From JAOAJF01 sp046295675 (lineage in GTDB: Archaea; Micrarchaeota; Micrarchaeia; Anstonellales; Anstonellaceae): a stretch of 32,610 nt of DNA. The notes below the pieces were generated by a model. That model saw only the letters and a list, made by a program, of their open reading frames with translations, had not been told where the DNA came from and made no database searches. Position 1 is the stretch's first letter, and each line of letters opens with the position of its first letter. The position numbers and the translations under genes were made by a program. The stretch lies in NCBI GenBank assembly GCA_046295675.1, contig JBKBMW010000001.1:1-32610 (forward strand), given 5' to 3'. Positions 1 to 7,394 of this stretch are shown here, one piece after another.

Positions 1-196
1 TTGGGTCAATGTTTAAAGAAACAGCCTTCCCCCAGTTTAGAGTATACAATATTCCTTCAATATTTTTTCTAACCAAACAAAGCCCTTCTTTATTCTCAGG
101 AATTAGGCAATAATGCGAACAAAGACGACATCTAATCAAATTTTTTAGTTGTGAATTTTGGACCAAATTATAAAACATTGCTTGTCTTTTTTTCAT
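1..196 (-). CDS. amrS: AmmeMemoRadiSam-type radical SAM protein (AmrS-like), N-terminal fragment
   Basis: The gene runs off the left edge, so only the first 65 codons are visible (ATG at 196-194). The fragment has a four-cysteine knuckle: C23, C26 and C30 in a CxxCxxxC arrangement, then C40 in 'GLC'. It ends in 'LNWGKAVSLNIDP'. This is the N-terminal signature of the AmrS / pyruvate-formate-lyase-activase-like proteins of the AmmeMemoRadiSam system. The radical SAM CxxxCxxC motif would lie beyond the edge, so catalytic competence cannot be judged. The family is usually found with AmmeMemo (MEMO1/AMMECR1) partners, none of which is visible here. It is divergent from ftsZ1. Family recognition is from sequence pattern only. 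Confidence 0.75.
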   Translation of the reverse strand, partial: MKKRQAMFYNLVQNSQLKNLIRCRLCSHYCLIPENKEGLCLVRKNIEGILYTLNWGKAVSLNIDP

Positions 197-370
197 TTTT
201 CCGTTATACTATTTTTTTTACAATATTTAAATCTTTGTTATTTTTTTGAGCCAATTTAAAAGTGATATCTTTTTTTATTTTCGCTTTGGATATTTTTATA
301 AATATTAATAATTACAATACTTTATAAAATAAATAAATTATTTTATCTGTTTAATGGTAAGGGAAATTTT
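197..370. promoter_or_regulatory. Divergent promoter region, amrS / ftsZ1
   Basis: This is 174 bp of very AT-rich DNA between two divergent genes. On the + strand a good archaeal TATA box (TTTATAAA, 321-328) lies about 46 nt before the ftsZ1 ATG. That predicts a start site near 350 and a short leader containing the purine-rich GGTAAGGGA just before the ATG. A second TATA-like stretch (TTTTTATAAATATT, 293-306) could be an alternative + strand box or could serve the leftward gene. No other structure was seen. Confidence 0.45.
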
Positions 371-1480
371 ATGGTCATAGATCCTGTGGATAAAATCGCA
401 GAACAAATTTCTCAACAAAAAACAAGCACTGGTAATAGTGATGAAGAACTCTTGGCTTTTTTAGAGCAAACCAAACCAAAAATTTTGGTAGTTGGTACTG
501 GTGGCTCTGGATGCAATACTCTAAATAGGATGATAGAAGTTGGAATTGAAGGAGCAACTCTAATAGCAATGAACACTGATGTGAGGCATTTAATAAAAAT
601 CAAAGCAGATAAAAAAATTCTCCTCGGTAAGATGACTACAAAAGGTATGGGGGCAGGTTCCAACCCTTTACTTGGAGAAAATGCTGCAAAAGAATCCCAA
701 GAGGAGATAAAAAAAACCTTAAATGGCGCAAGTATGGTTTTTATTGCCTGTGGGCTTGGGGGAGGGACAGGCACTGGTTCAGCACATATTATTGCAGAAG
801 TAGCAAGACAAGTAGGGGCTCTTACAGTTGCTGTAGTTACTCTTCCATTTGCTTCAGAAGGAAAAATCCGAATGCAAAATGCTTTAGAAGGTTTGGAAAA
901 ATTAAAAAGACATGCTGATACTGTAATAATTATTCCAAATGACAAGCTTCTTAGTGTTGCTCCAGACCTACCTTTAAACACTGCCTTTAAAGTTTGTGAT
1001 GAAGTACTTACTTCGGCAGTAAAGTCAATAACAGAATTGGTTACAAAAGCAGGTTTGGTAAATCTGGATTTTGCTGACCTTAAAACAATTCTCTCCAGTG
1101 CAGGCTGTGCTGTGGTTGGTGTAGGTGAATCTACAATAGATGCAAAACCAGAAGATAGGGCATTATTGGCAGCAGAAATGGCCCTCAACTCTCCTCTTTT
1201 GGATGTGGATATCTCGCAAGCACAAAGAGCATTGATAAATGTTATTGGTGGGGAAGATATGTCCTTAAAAGAAGCAGAATTAATTGTTAATACTATTTCA
1301 AAAAGGATTGACCCAAACGCCCATATCATCTGGGGGGCAAGAATAGAAAAAGACTCCAAAAAAAACAGGGTGAGGGTATTAACTGTGGTAGCAGGAACAA
1401 AATTTCCAAAATACGATTTAAACTATTTTCAAAATAAGGAATTTTCCTTTGAAGATATGGATTTAGATTTAGTTGTTTGA
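371..1480 (+). CDS. ftsZ1: Cell division GTPase FtsZ1
   Basis: Tubulin-family GTPase that polymerises into the mid-cell division ring; 369 aa, a normal length for an archaeal FtsZ. Visible elements are the N-terminal nucleotide-binding 'GTGGSGCNT', 'NTD', the tubulin signature GGGTGTG at residues 130-136, and the T7 synergy loop NLDFADL at 231-237, which supplies the catalytic acid to the neighbouring subunit. The first ~30 residues are a variable polar tail. I call it FtsZ1 rather than FtsZ2 because it sits directly upstream of secE and spt5, the classical archaeal ftsZ1 context, and because a second, different FtsZ is encoded at 10088-11068. The stop overlaps the region of the secE start. 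Confidence 0.95.
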   Translation: MVIDPVDKIAEQISQQKTSTGNSDEELLAFLEQTKPKILVVGTGGSGCNTLNRMIEVGIEGATLIAMNTDVRHLIKIKADKKILLGKMTTKGMGAGSNPLLGENAAKESQEEIKKTLNGASMVFIACGLGGGTGTGSAHIIAEVARQVGALTVAVVTLPFASEGKIRMQNALEGLEKLKRHADTVIIIPNDKLLSVAPDLPLNTAFKVCDEVLTSAVKSITELVTKAGLVNLDFADLKTILSSAGCAVVGVGESTIDAKPEDRALLAAEMALNSPLLDVDISQAQRALINVIGGEDMSLKEAELIVNTISKRIDPNAHIIWGARIEKDSKKNRVRVLTVVAGTKFPKYDLNYFQNKEFSFEDMDLDLVV

Positions 1481-1488
1481 GTGTTTTT

Positions 1489-1686
1489 ATGTTAAACAAA
1501 ATAAGCAATTTTAAAGAGTTTCTTTCAAATGAGCTAAAAAAGATAATTAGAGTATTGAAGGTAGCAACTAAACCATCTCAAAAGGAATTTTTTTTTATAG
1601 CAAAAATCTCCATAATCGGAATTTCCATTTTAGGAATATTTGGATTAATAGTTTCATTAGTCTTTTCAGTTATAGATTTACTATAG
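1489..1686 (+). CDS. secE: Protein translocase subunit SecE/Sec61-gamma
   Basis: A 65-aa single-span protein: an amphipathic basic N-terminal helix ('NELKKIIRVLKVATKPSQKEF') followed by one hydrophobic membrane segment to the C-terminus. This is the SecE/Sec61-gamma layout, the clamp subunit of the SecYE(beta) channel in the cytoplasmic membrane. Its place between ftsZ1 and spt5 is the standard archaeal order. I start at ATG 1489; an in-frame TTG at 1477, overlapping the ftsZ1 stop, would add four residues but is less likely. The start lies only 8 nt after the ftsZ1 stop, so translation is probably coupled. Confidence 0.9.
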   Translation: MLNKISNFKEFLSNELKKIIRVLKVATKPSQKEFFFIAKISIIGISILGIFGLIVSLVFSVIDLL

Positions 1687-1754
1687 AATCATTAACTTTA
1701 AAAATAAATTAAATAAATTAAAAAATAAATAAAAATAATATTTGGAGTGATTTT

Positions 1755-2228
1755 ATGCCAATCTATTCATATAAGGTGGTAGCAGGCCAAGAAAAAATAG
1801 TAATGGAGATGCTAGTTAAAAAAATAACCTCCGAAAATTTGGGTGTTTATTCTATACTTCATATTGAAGATATAAAGGGTTATATGTTTGTAGAAGCAGA
1901 AAACGAGATGGCAGCAAGGCAAGCAGCAAATAAAATTCATCATATCAAAGGACTAGTTTCAAGGGGAGGAAAAGCCCAAGAATTTAGGCTTGAAGATTTG
2001 GAAGGGCATTTCTCCACAAAAATGAAATCCATTTCAGATAAAATCTCAAAAGGAGATATTGTAGAATTGATAAGCGGACCATTTAAAGGTGAGCGGGCGA
2101 AAGTATTAAGAATTGATGATAAAAAAGACGAGCTTACTGTAGAACTAATGGATGTGGCAGTTCCAATCCCAGTTACAATAAAATCTAACACTATGAAGCT
2201 TAGGCAAAAAGCAGAAGAAAATAGTTAG
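1755..2228 (+). CDS. spt5: Transcription elongation factor Spt5 (NusG)
   Basis: 157 aa with the two domains of archaeal Spt5. An NGN domain occupies roughly residues 1-85 ('YSYKVVAGQEKIV', 'GYMFVEAENEMAARQA', 'IKGLVSRGG'). A KOW domain follows at about 95-150 ('ISKGDIVELISGPFKGERAKV'). Spt5 with Spt4 binds the RNA polymerase clamp and stimulates elongation. The Shine-Dalgarno GGAGTGA lies just before the ATG. A 68-bp AT-rich gap separates it from secE and contains TTTAAAAA at 1698-1705, so it may also have its own promoter. In many archaea rpl11 follows spt5; here the next gene is convergent and unrelated, so the operon ends at spt5. Confidence 0.93.
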   Translation: MPIYSYKVVAGQEKIVMEMLVKKITSENLGVYSILHIEDIKGYMFVEAENEMAARQAANKIHHIKGLVSRGGKAQEFRLEDLEGHFSTKMKSISDKISKGDIVELISGPFKGERAKVLRIDDKKDELTVELMDVAVPIPVTIKSNTMKLRQKAEENS

Positions 2229-2234
2229 CAATCC

Positions 2235-2753
2235 TCAAAAAGAAAATTTTGAAAGCTTTATAAATGATGGAATAGAATTTTTAATAAATCCGAATACAAA
2301 TTCCATTCTAAATTGCCTTGCTAAAGCCAACTTTGCTTCTAAATCCTCAAAAAGCATAGGGTTTTTTATATCTACTAAATTAAGAAGAATTTGCGCTCGT
2401 TCTTCCTCCCTTCCCACTCCAGGAGAGTATACAAACCAGTAGTTTGGGTCAAAAGAATTGAATCTTACCACTCTTCCTACTGAGCGAATTTCTTTATATA
2501 TTAAATACTGTTCTTCTGGATTTAAATTAAATTGCTTTTTATCATCATTTATCAAATCCAAAATTTTTTTCCAATTTTGTTTTTTCATTGAACTATTTAC
2601 AACTTCAATTAATCTTAATTCTGTCAAATAAGCGGCTTCTAATGGGTGAAGTATCAAGTTTTGCCCATCTATTTTTCCAAATGAGCCAGAAAGGAGGTTT
2701 TCTATCTCTTCTTTTTTAGTGCAAATTATTTTCTTATTTTTTATCTGAGCCAT
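2235..2753 (-). CDS. tRNA-splicing endonuclease-like protein, probable non-catalytic (structural) subunit
   Basis: 172 aa. The N-terminal part ('GSFGKIDGQNLILHPLEAAYL') matches the N-terminal domain of archaeal tRNA intron endonucleases. The C-terminal part keeps the pattern of the catalytic fold ('YLIYKEIRSVGRVVRF', 'FVYSPG', 'LALARQFR'). The catalytic residues are missing, however: no histidine lies after the 'FVY' strand, and the 'RK' that normally gives the catalytic lysine reads 'RM' ('RQFRMEF'). Family knowledge: some archaea use heterotetramers in which one subunit is catalytically dead, and I infer that role. A catalytic partner is not in the window, but an intron-containing tRNA-His is (30317-30425). 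Divergent from cysS over 53 bp with no Shine-Dalgarno, so probably leaderless. Confidence 0.7.
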   Translation of the reverse strand: MAQIKNKKIICTKKEEIENLLSGSFGKIDGQNLILHPLEAAYLTELRLIEVVNSSMKKQNWKKILDLINDDKKQFNLNPEEQYLIYKEIRSVGRVVRFNSFDPNYWFVYSPGVGREEERAQILLNLVDIKNPMLFEDLEAKLALARQFRMEFVFGFIKNSIPSFIKLSKFSF

Positions 2754-2806
2754 AACAATTTAAATTAGAAACAAGAAAATTTAAACTTTTAGTATAAAAT
2801 TATTTT
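2754..2806. promoter_or_regulatory. Shared bidirectional TATA region, endonuclease subunit / cysS
   Basis: The two start codons are 54 nt apart. The palindromic AAATTTAAA (2777-2785) lies 25-28 nt from the cysS ATG and 26-30 nt from the leftward ATG. That is the distance expected from an archaeal TATA centre to the transcription start, so both mRNAs would be leaderless. Neither gene has a Shine-Dalgarno. One of four such arrangements in the window. Confidence 0.5.
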
Positions 2807-4222
2807 ATGATAAAGCTTAAAGATACTTTAGATGAACAATTGAAAGAAATCTATCCAAAAAGCTCTAACCAAATTCTTATGTATGTTTGTGGGCTTACTC
2901 CTTATGATGATACCCATCTTGGTCATGCAAGAACCTTTGCTTCAATAGATATTTTAAAAAGATATTTAGAATATAAAGGGCAAAAGGTTTTTCATATTCA
3001 AAATGTGACCGATATCGACGATAAAATAATCAATCGAGCACTACAAAAAAACATGCTCCCATTAGATCTATCCTCTTTTTATGACCAAAAAAGTCGTCAG
3101 GAGTTATTAGGATTAAATATTCTCCCTCCATCTTTTATGCCAAAAGTATCTGAAAGCATTCCCATAATCTTAGATTTTATTTCAAAAATATTACAAAAAG
3201 GTTTTGGCTATGTAAGTAAGAGTGGGGTATATTTTGATGTTTTAAAATATAACAAAGCCTTTGGTTCTTATGGTGCTCTTTCAAAGCAGAATTTAGAAAA
3301 AATAAAGTCTGGGGCAAGAATAGAACCAAAAGAAGATAAAAAAGACCCTTCTGATTTTGCTTTATGGAAGTTTGAAGAAGTTAAAGGAGCAACATTTTTT
3401 TCTCCCTGGGGGGAGGGAAGACCAGGTTGGCATATAGAATGTTCAGCAATGTCCATGGCAGCTACAAAAGGCAAGCCACTTGATATGCATTGCGGTGCAA
3501 GGGATTTGATTTTTCCTCATCATGAAAACGAGATAGCCCAAGCCCATGCTGCAGGTTATATTCCTTTTTGCTATCAATGGCTTCATACTGGGTTTTTAAC
3601 AGTAAATGGAGAAAAAATGGCAAAATCGTTAGGAAACTTTATTACTCTTTCTGAAGCTATGCAAAAATGGAAAACTCCTGTTTTAAGGCTGTTTTTCGCT
3701 TTAAGCCACTATTCCTCTCCTTTAGATTTTTCTATTAATGCCATTGAAGGAGTAGAAAAGACTTTTGAAAATCTAAAGCGTTCTTTGTTTATAGCAGAAC
3801 AAAAATTTCTAAAAATTACTCCCTCTACGAATTATATAAGGGATTTTGAACAAAAAATAGATCAAAAAATCCAAGAATTTGATAAGTTTATGGAAAACGA
3901 TTTGGATACTCCTCTTGCTTGCTCTTCTCTTATTGCTGCTTCCAAAGAAATTTCAAAAGCAGCCGAATCAGGTCTTTGTCCTTATTCTCTAATATCTAAT
4001 AAAGCAAGCAAAATCAAGGAGCATTTCAATATTTTAGGAGTGGAGATCCCATTACCAGAACTTAAAATTTCAAAAACAGAAATTGAAAAGCTTTTAGAAA
4101 AGCGACAGGAGGCAAGGGAGGAAAGAGATTTTGAACAAGCAGATGCTATTAGAACAGAATTACAACAAAAAGGAATAATTTTGGAAGATACAGAACACGG
4201 AACAATCTGGAAGTATTTATAA
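2807..4222 (+). CDS. cysS: Cysteinyl-tRNA synthetase
   Basis: 471-aa class I aminoacyl-tRNA synthetase that charges tRNA-Cys; full length for the family. Visible are the zinc-ligand C28 in 'YVCGLTPYD', the HIGH-type motif HLGH at 37-40, further CysRS signatures 'NVTDIDDKII', 'GWHIECSAM' and 'HHENEIAQ', and the KMSKS loop as KMAKS at 270-274. The C-terminus holds the usual helical 'REERDFEQADAIR' segment. An intact CysRS means the organism need not rely on the SepRS/SepCysS route. The ATG has no Shine-Dalgarno and sits 25-28 nt from the shared TATA box, so the mRNA is probably leaderless. Confidence 0.96.
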   Translation: MIKLKDTLDEQLKEIYPKSSNQILMYVCGLTPYDDTHLGHARTFASIDILKRYLEYKGQKVFHIQNVTDIDDKIINRALQKNMLPLDLSSFYDQKSRQELLGLNILPPSFMPKVSESIPIILDFISKILQKGFGYVSKSGVYFDVLKYNKAFGSYGALSKQNLEKIKSGARIEPKEDKKDPSDFALWKFEEVKGATFFSPWGEGRPGWHIECSAMSMAATKGKPLDMHCGARDLIFPHHENEIAQAHAAGYIPFCYQWLHTGFLTVNGEKMAKSLGNFITLSEAMQKWKTPVLRLFFALSHYSSPLDFSINAIEGVEKTFENLKRSLFIAEQKFLKITPSTNYIRDFEQKIDQKIQEFDKFMENDLDTPLACSSLIAASKEISKAAESGLCPYSLISNKASKIKEHFNILGVEIPLPELKISKTEIEKLLEKRQEAREERDFEQADAIRTELQQKGIILEDTEHGTIWKYL

Positions 4223-4237
4223 TTTTAAAATTTATCT

Positions 4238-4265
4238 AAAAAGGCAAAAAAAACCTTTTTTTGCC
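4238..4265 (+). terminator. Perfect AT-rich hairpin between cysS and histone gene, possible terminator
   Basis: GGCAAAAAAA (4243-4252) and TTTTTTTGCC (4256-4265) form a perfect 10-bp inverted repeat with a 3-nt loop. A competing hairpin, AAAAAGG (4238-4244) with CCTTTTT (4254-4260), overlaps it and is followed by two further Ts. The position just after cysS and before the histone Shine-Dalgarno suits termination of cysS or a histone leader structure. The function is inferred. Confidence 0.4.
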
Positions 4266-4314
4266 AAAAGCAAAGATTAAAAAGCTTTTTAAGTTAAATA
4301 AAATTGGTGAGAAA

Positions 4315-4530
4315 ATGATTTTACCAAAAGCACCAGTGGAAAAATTAATTAGAAGTGCTGGGGCTGAAAGGGTTTCAGATGGTGCTTCTTTGGAATTGCT
4401 TAACATCTTAGAAAAAATCAGTCAGGAGATTTCTCAACAAGCAAAAACCTATGCTGCACATGCAGGAAGAAAAACCATTTTAGCAGAAGATATTCGATTG
4501 GCTTTTGAAAACCTTTATGGAAAGCATTAA
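4315..4530 (+). CDS. Archaeal histone
   Basis: 71-aa histone-fold DNA-wrapping protein. It shows the typical motifs 'PKAPVEKLIRSAGAERVSDGA' (helix 1 and loop 1) and 'HAGRKTILAEDIRLA' (loop 2 and helix 3), and has no tails. I start at ATG 4315 because GGTGA precedes it by exactly 4 nt, the same spacing as rrp41 and prefoldin in this window, and because 71 aa is the normal size. An upstream in-frame TTG at 4261 lies inside the 4243-4265 hairpin and would add 18 lysine-rich residues, which is unlikely. It is the only histone gene in the window. Confidence 0.93.
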   Translation: MILPKAPVEKLIRSAGAERVSDGASLELLNILEKISQEISQQAKTYAAHAGRKTILAEDIRLAFENLYGKH

Positions 4531-4609
4531 TTTTTGTCTTAAAATTCCTAATTAATCAAAAATAAAAATCCATATAAAACCTTTATTTAAATCAATTTTT
4601 ACTAAAATC

Positions 4610-5458
4610 TCAAAAGGCTATTTTTATAAATTTTTTTCCCTCTTTTTTGGCTGTTTGAAGTTCTTGTTCAATTTTTTCCATATTCTGTTTTATATGTTCT
4701 ATTGCTTTTTTGAAAAAAATAATTTGTTTTTCAATATCTTCAAGGTTTTGTTTTTGATTTTGTAGTCTTTTTTGTAGTTTTTGCTTTATTTTTTCTTTTT
4801 CTACATCCATCTCTTTTGGTTTTTTTTCTTCCTCTATTCGATCCAAAAATTCTATTGCCTCTGATAGGCTTGAAAATTTTTTTGTTATATTTAAACCAAT
4901 ATCTTTTGGCTCAATAGCCCAAACCTCATTATTATAAACCAAAAATTCTTTTATGTCCTTGATTTTGCCTTTATCTATCTCTTGAGAATTTTCATACTTC
5001 TTTCCAAAATATATTCTTTGCTCAAATTCCTTTTTTGGAGGATAAGAAAAAAAATCGCCTTTTTTTAGTTCTTCTTCTGCATAAAAAAAAGCAATTACTT
5101 TTTCCTCTTGGAGTAAAATCATATTCCCTTTTGAAAACTGTTTCAAAACAAGTTTATAATTTGGAAAAAATTCCAAAATATAATATCTATCAAAATCATA
5201 TTGATAAAAAGAGATAAGTTTTTTTCCTTGCAAATGTTTTCTTAAAAGCATAACAAAATTGCTTGCTTGTTTTAAAGCTGTGTTTTTAGTAGATGAAAAA
5301 TAAAAATTTTGTCCAAGGTTAATCACCAAGCCTTTTTTTCCAAAGGAAAAAAGAAATTTCTTTTCTCCGATCTGATAAATTTTTTTTAGCCTTTGATTTA
5401 AAATCTCCTCTCCTTCTTTCAAAATAAGGGAATATTCCCACATAGACAAAGTTTGCAT
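4610..5458 (-). CDS. NFACT-family protein (Rqc2/NEMF/FpbA type), short form lacking the C-terminal NFACT-R domain
   Basis: 282 aa from ATG 5458 (a TTG at 5473 is less likely; family members start close to 'sMxxxxL'). The N-terminal NFACT-N pattern is clear: 'LKKIYQIGEKKFLFSF', 'SNFVMLLRKHLQGKKLISFYQYDFDRYYILEF', and 'FSKGNMILLQEEKVIAFF'. The last ~80 residues are a charged coiled coil ('QKLQKRLQNQKQNLEDIEKQ'). Full archaeal members are roughly 600-700 aa, with a long coiled coil and a C-terminal NFACT-R (DUF814) domain. Here the gene simply stops after half a coiled coil, convergent with the histone gene and with no remnant downstream. The family binds ribosomal 60S/50S-tRNA complexes in quality control. 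Whether this version still does so is unknown. Confidence 0.75.
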   Translation of the reverse strand: MQTLSMWEYSLILKEGEEILNQRLKKIYQIGEKKFLFSFGKKGLVINLGQNFYFSSTKNTALKQASNFVMLLRKHLQGKKLISFYQYDFDRYYILEFFPNYKLVLKQFSKGNMILLQEEKVIAFFYAEEELKKGDFFSYPPKKEFEQRIYFGKKYENSQEIDKGKIKDIKEFLVYNNEVWAIEPKDIGLNITKKFSSLSEAIEFLDRIEEEKKPKEMDVEKEKIKQKLQKRLQNQKQNLEDIEKQIIFFKKAIEHIKQNMEKIEQELQTAKKEGKKFIKIAF

Positions 5459-5507
5459 AAAAAAATAGAGCAAACAAATATTAAAAACAAAATGCTATAG
5501 TTTTCAT
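5459..5507. promoter_or_regulatory. Shared bidirectional TATA region, NFACT / Hef-like helicase
   Basis: The start codons are 50 nt apart. ATATTAAA (5479-5486) sits about 25 nt from each start. No Shine-Dalgarno is visible for either gene, so both transcripts would be leaderless from one box. Confidence 0.45.
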
Positions 5508-7055
5508 ATGGGGTTTTTAAGTCAGAATGCTCCGCAGCCAAGAGATTATCAAGTAAATATCGCTAATTCGGTTTTAACAAACGGCTCTACTTTAGTTGTA
5601 CTTCCAACAGGGATGGGAAAAACTTATCTTGCCTTATTGGTCGCAGACAAAATTTTAGATTCTGGTTCTGTTCTTTTCCTGGCTCCAACAAAGCCTTTGA
5701 TTGCCCAACATCAAAAAACCACAAAAGAGCTTTTAACCTTGAAGGAGGATCAAATTGTTTTGGTAAGCGGGCAACTGCCTGCAAAAAAGCGACAAGAATT
5801 ATATCAACTAAAACCAAAATTTTTGCTCTCTACTCCACAAACCATAGCAAATGATCTAAAAAAAAATCGCTTGGAGTGGTATTTTAATTTAGTGGTATTT
5901 GACGAGGCACATCGAGCTGTTGGAAAATACGCCTATACTTATATAGCAAACATAGCAAAAGAAAAAAAAGCAATTTTATTGGGATTAACAGCATCTCCAG
6001 GAGGGCAGAAGAAAAAAATAGAGGAGATTGTGCAAGCTTTAGGGATTGAGAATGTAGAAATTAGAACCAATCAAGATAAGGATGTTTTGCCCTATATTAA
6101 GCCAATGGAAATAAGCTGGATTAGGGTGCCTCTTAGTCCAGAACTATTAAAACTAAAAAGGCTTCTTGAAACCATGATTGAAAAAAATTACGAAGGGCTA
6201 AAAAATTTAGGTTTTTCAATACCATTTAAAAGCAAAAAAAAGCTTCTTGAATTAAAAGAGAAAATTTTTGCATTAAACAAAGGCTATAAATACCATGCCC
6301 TTTCGCTTTATTTTACTGTTTTTAGTTTGGTTCATCTTCTTGAGCTTACAGAAAGCCAAGGAGTGGAGGCTGCAAAAAAGTTTGTAGATAAATTAAAAAA
6401 GAGAAAGCAAAGCGCTTCATTAAAAAGAATATTTAAAGATCAACTATTTGTTGAATTTGAAAAGCTTTTATACTCTGCTAAAGAGCATCCAAAAATCAAC
6501 AAGTTGCTTGAGATTATAAAATCAAGAGAAGAAAAAGAAAAATTTATTGTTTTTTGTCAATACCGCGATCAGGTTAATTTTCTTGTAGAGCATCTAAGAA
6601 AGAATGGGCTAGCTGCAAAGCCATTTATGGGAAAAAAAGAGGGCTTTAACCAAAAGCAACAAGCCCAAATCATCTCAGAATTTAGAGAAGATAAATTCAA
6701 TATTTTAGTGGCAACTTCTATTGGTGAAGAAGGCTTGGATATTCCATCAGTAGATAATGTAATTTTTTATGAGCCTGTACCATCGGAAATAAGAGCAATA
6801 CAAAGAAGAGGGAGGGCTGGAAGGGCAAAGCTTGGAAGAATTTTTGGACTTATTGCACAAAATACTAGAGATGAAGGCTTTTATTGGTCTGCATTAAAAA
6901 AAGAGCAAAAAATGAAAAGAATAGTTAAAGAATTAGCTGAACAAAGTAAAAATACAAAAGGCAGGCAAAAAAACATACAAGAAAAGGAAAAAGAAAAAAA
7001 AGAAGAAACAAAACACAAGCCAAAACAAACCAATCTTTTAGATTTTTTTGGTTAA
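5508..7055 (+). CDS. Hef/FANCM-type superfamily 2 DNA helicase, helicase domain only, with C-terminal PIP box
   Basis: 515 aa. SF2 motifs in order: 'PRDYQ' (Q-motif region, ~11-15), Walker A TGMGKT (34-39), 'APTKPLIAQH' (Ia), 'LSTP' (Ib), DEAH (132-135), TAS (161-163), a helical Hef-specific insert (~215-330), 'FIVFCQYRDQ' (IV), 'ATSIGEEGLDIP' (V), and QRRGRAGR (432-439, VI). This is the archaeal Hef/eukaryotic FANCM-Mph1 type, which remodels stalled replication forks. Euryarchaeal Hef proteins normally carry a C-terminal XPF nuclease plus HhH domains. Here the protein ends after a lysine-rich linker in QTNLLDFF (507-514), which fits the PCNA-interacting consensus QxxLxxFF. I infer a PCNA-tethered helicase whose nuclease, if any, is encoded elsewhere. 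Confidence 0.88.
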   Translation: MGFLSQNAPQPRDYQVNIANSVLTNGSTLVVLPTGMGKTYLALLVADKILDSGSVLFLAPTKPLIAQHQKTTKELLTLKEDQIVLVSGQLPAKKRQELYQLKPKFLLSTPQTIANDLKKNRLEWYFNLVVFDEAHRAVGKYAYTYIANIAKEKKAILLGLTASPGGQKKKIEEIVQALGIENVEIRTNQDKDVLPYIKPMEISWIRVPLSPELLKLKRLLETMIEKNYEGLKNLGFSIPFKSKKKLLELKEKIFALNKGYKYHALSLYFTVFSLVHLLELTESQGVEAAKKFVDKLKKRKQSASLKRIFKDQLFVEFEKLLYSAKEHPKINKLLEIIKSREEKEKFIVFCQYRDQVNFLVEHLRKNGLAAKPFMGKKEGFNQKQQAQIISEFREDKFNILVATSIGEEGLDIPSVDNVIFYEPVPSEIRAIQRRGRAGRAKLGRIFGLIAQNTRDEGFYWSALKKEQKMKRIVKELAEQSKNTKGRQKNIQEKEKEKKEETKHKPKQTNLLDFFG

Positions 7056-7091
7056 TCTCCTATCTTAGTTGGATTTTTAGAGATAAAATTT

Positions 7092-7365
7092 TTACACACG
7101 GTTTGTTTGAGACATCGAGTATATTCCGACCGCCGCAGCGATTACAATAATTATTCGGATAATCCACAGAATTGGGTCTGGAGAGCTCCAGTCAATTAAT
7201 AGATGCCAAAGAAATTCGTAAATCCCTTTTAACCCTTGAATTTGCAGATTATCTGGAAATACAGATAACAAAACTTCCAAAGATAAAAGAAAAACCTACT
7301 ATAACAAAAATTGTTTTAATAAATTCCCCAATATGTTGAAAAATACTTTCCAAAGACTTTATCAT
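7092..7365 (-). pseudogene. Possible frameshifted small membrane-protein gene
   Basis: Two overlapping leftward reading frames tile this gap. The first starts at ATG 7365 and encodes 38 aa, including the hydrophobic 'TIFVIVGFSFIFGSFVI', before a stop at 7249. The second is open from about 7295 to a TAA at 7092 and includes 'GIYEFLWHLLIDW' and a hydrophobic 'ILWIIRIIIVIAAAVGIY'. A one-base shift near 7280 would join them into a ~90-aa protein with a membrane segment at each end. The 3' half is noticeably more GC-rich than its surroundings (GCTGCGGCGGTC). It could be a true frameshift, a sequencing error, or two non-coding frames. I do not recognise the protein. Confidence 0.3.
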
Positions 7366-7394
7366 TTTTTTTTACCTAATTTTAAAAAACTTTC

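Noticed and set aside
412..1359. Long minus-strand open frame of 315 codons opposite ftsZ1
   Set aside because: It is a shadow of ftsZ1: it has no start signal, its residues reflect the antisense of FtsZ motifs, and ftsZ1 is certain.
4261..4314. Longer histone starting at TTG 4261
   Set aside because: The TTG lies inside a perfect hairpin, the extra residues are absent from archaeal histones, and ATG 4315 has GGTGA at the same spacing as other genes here.
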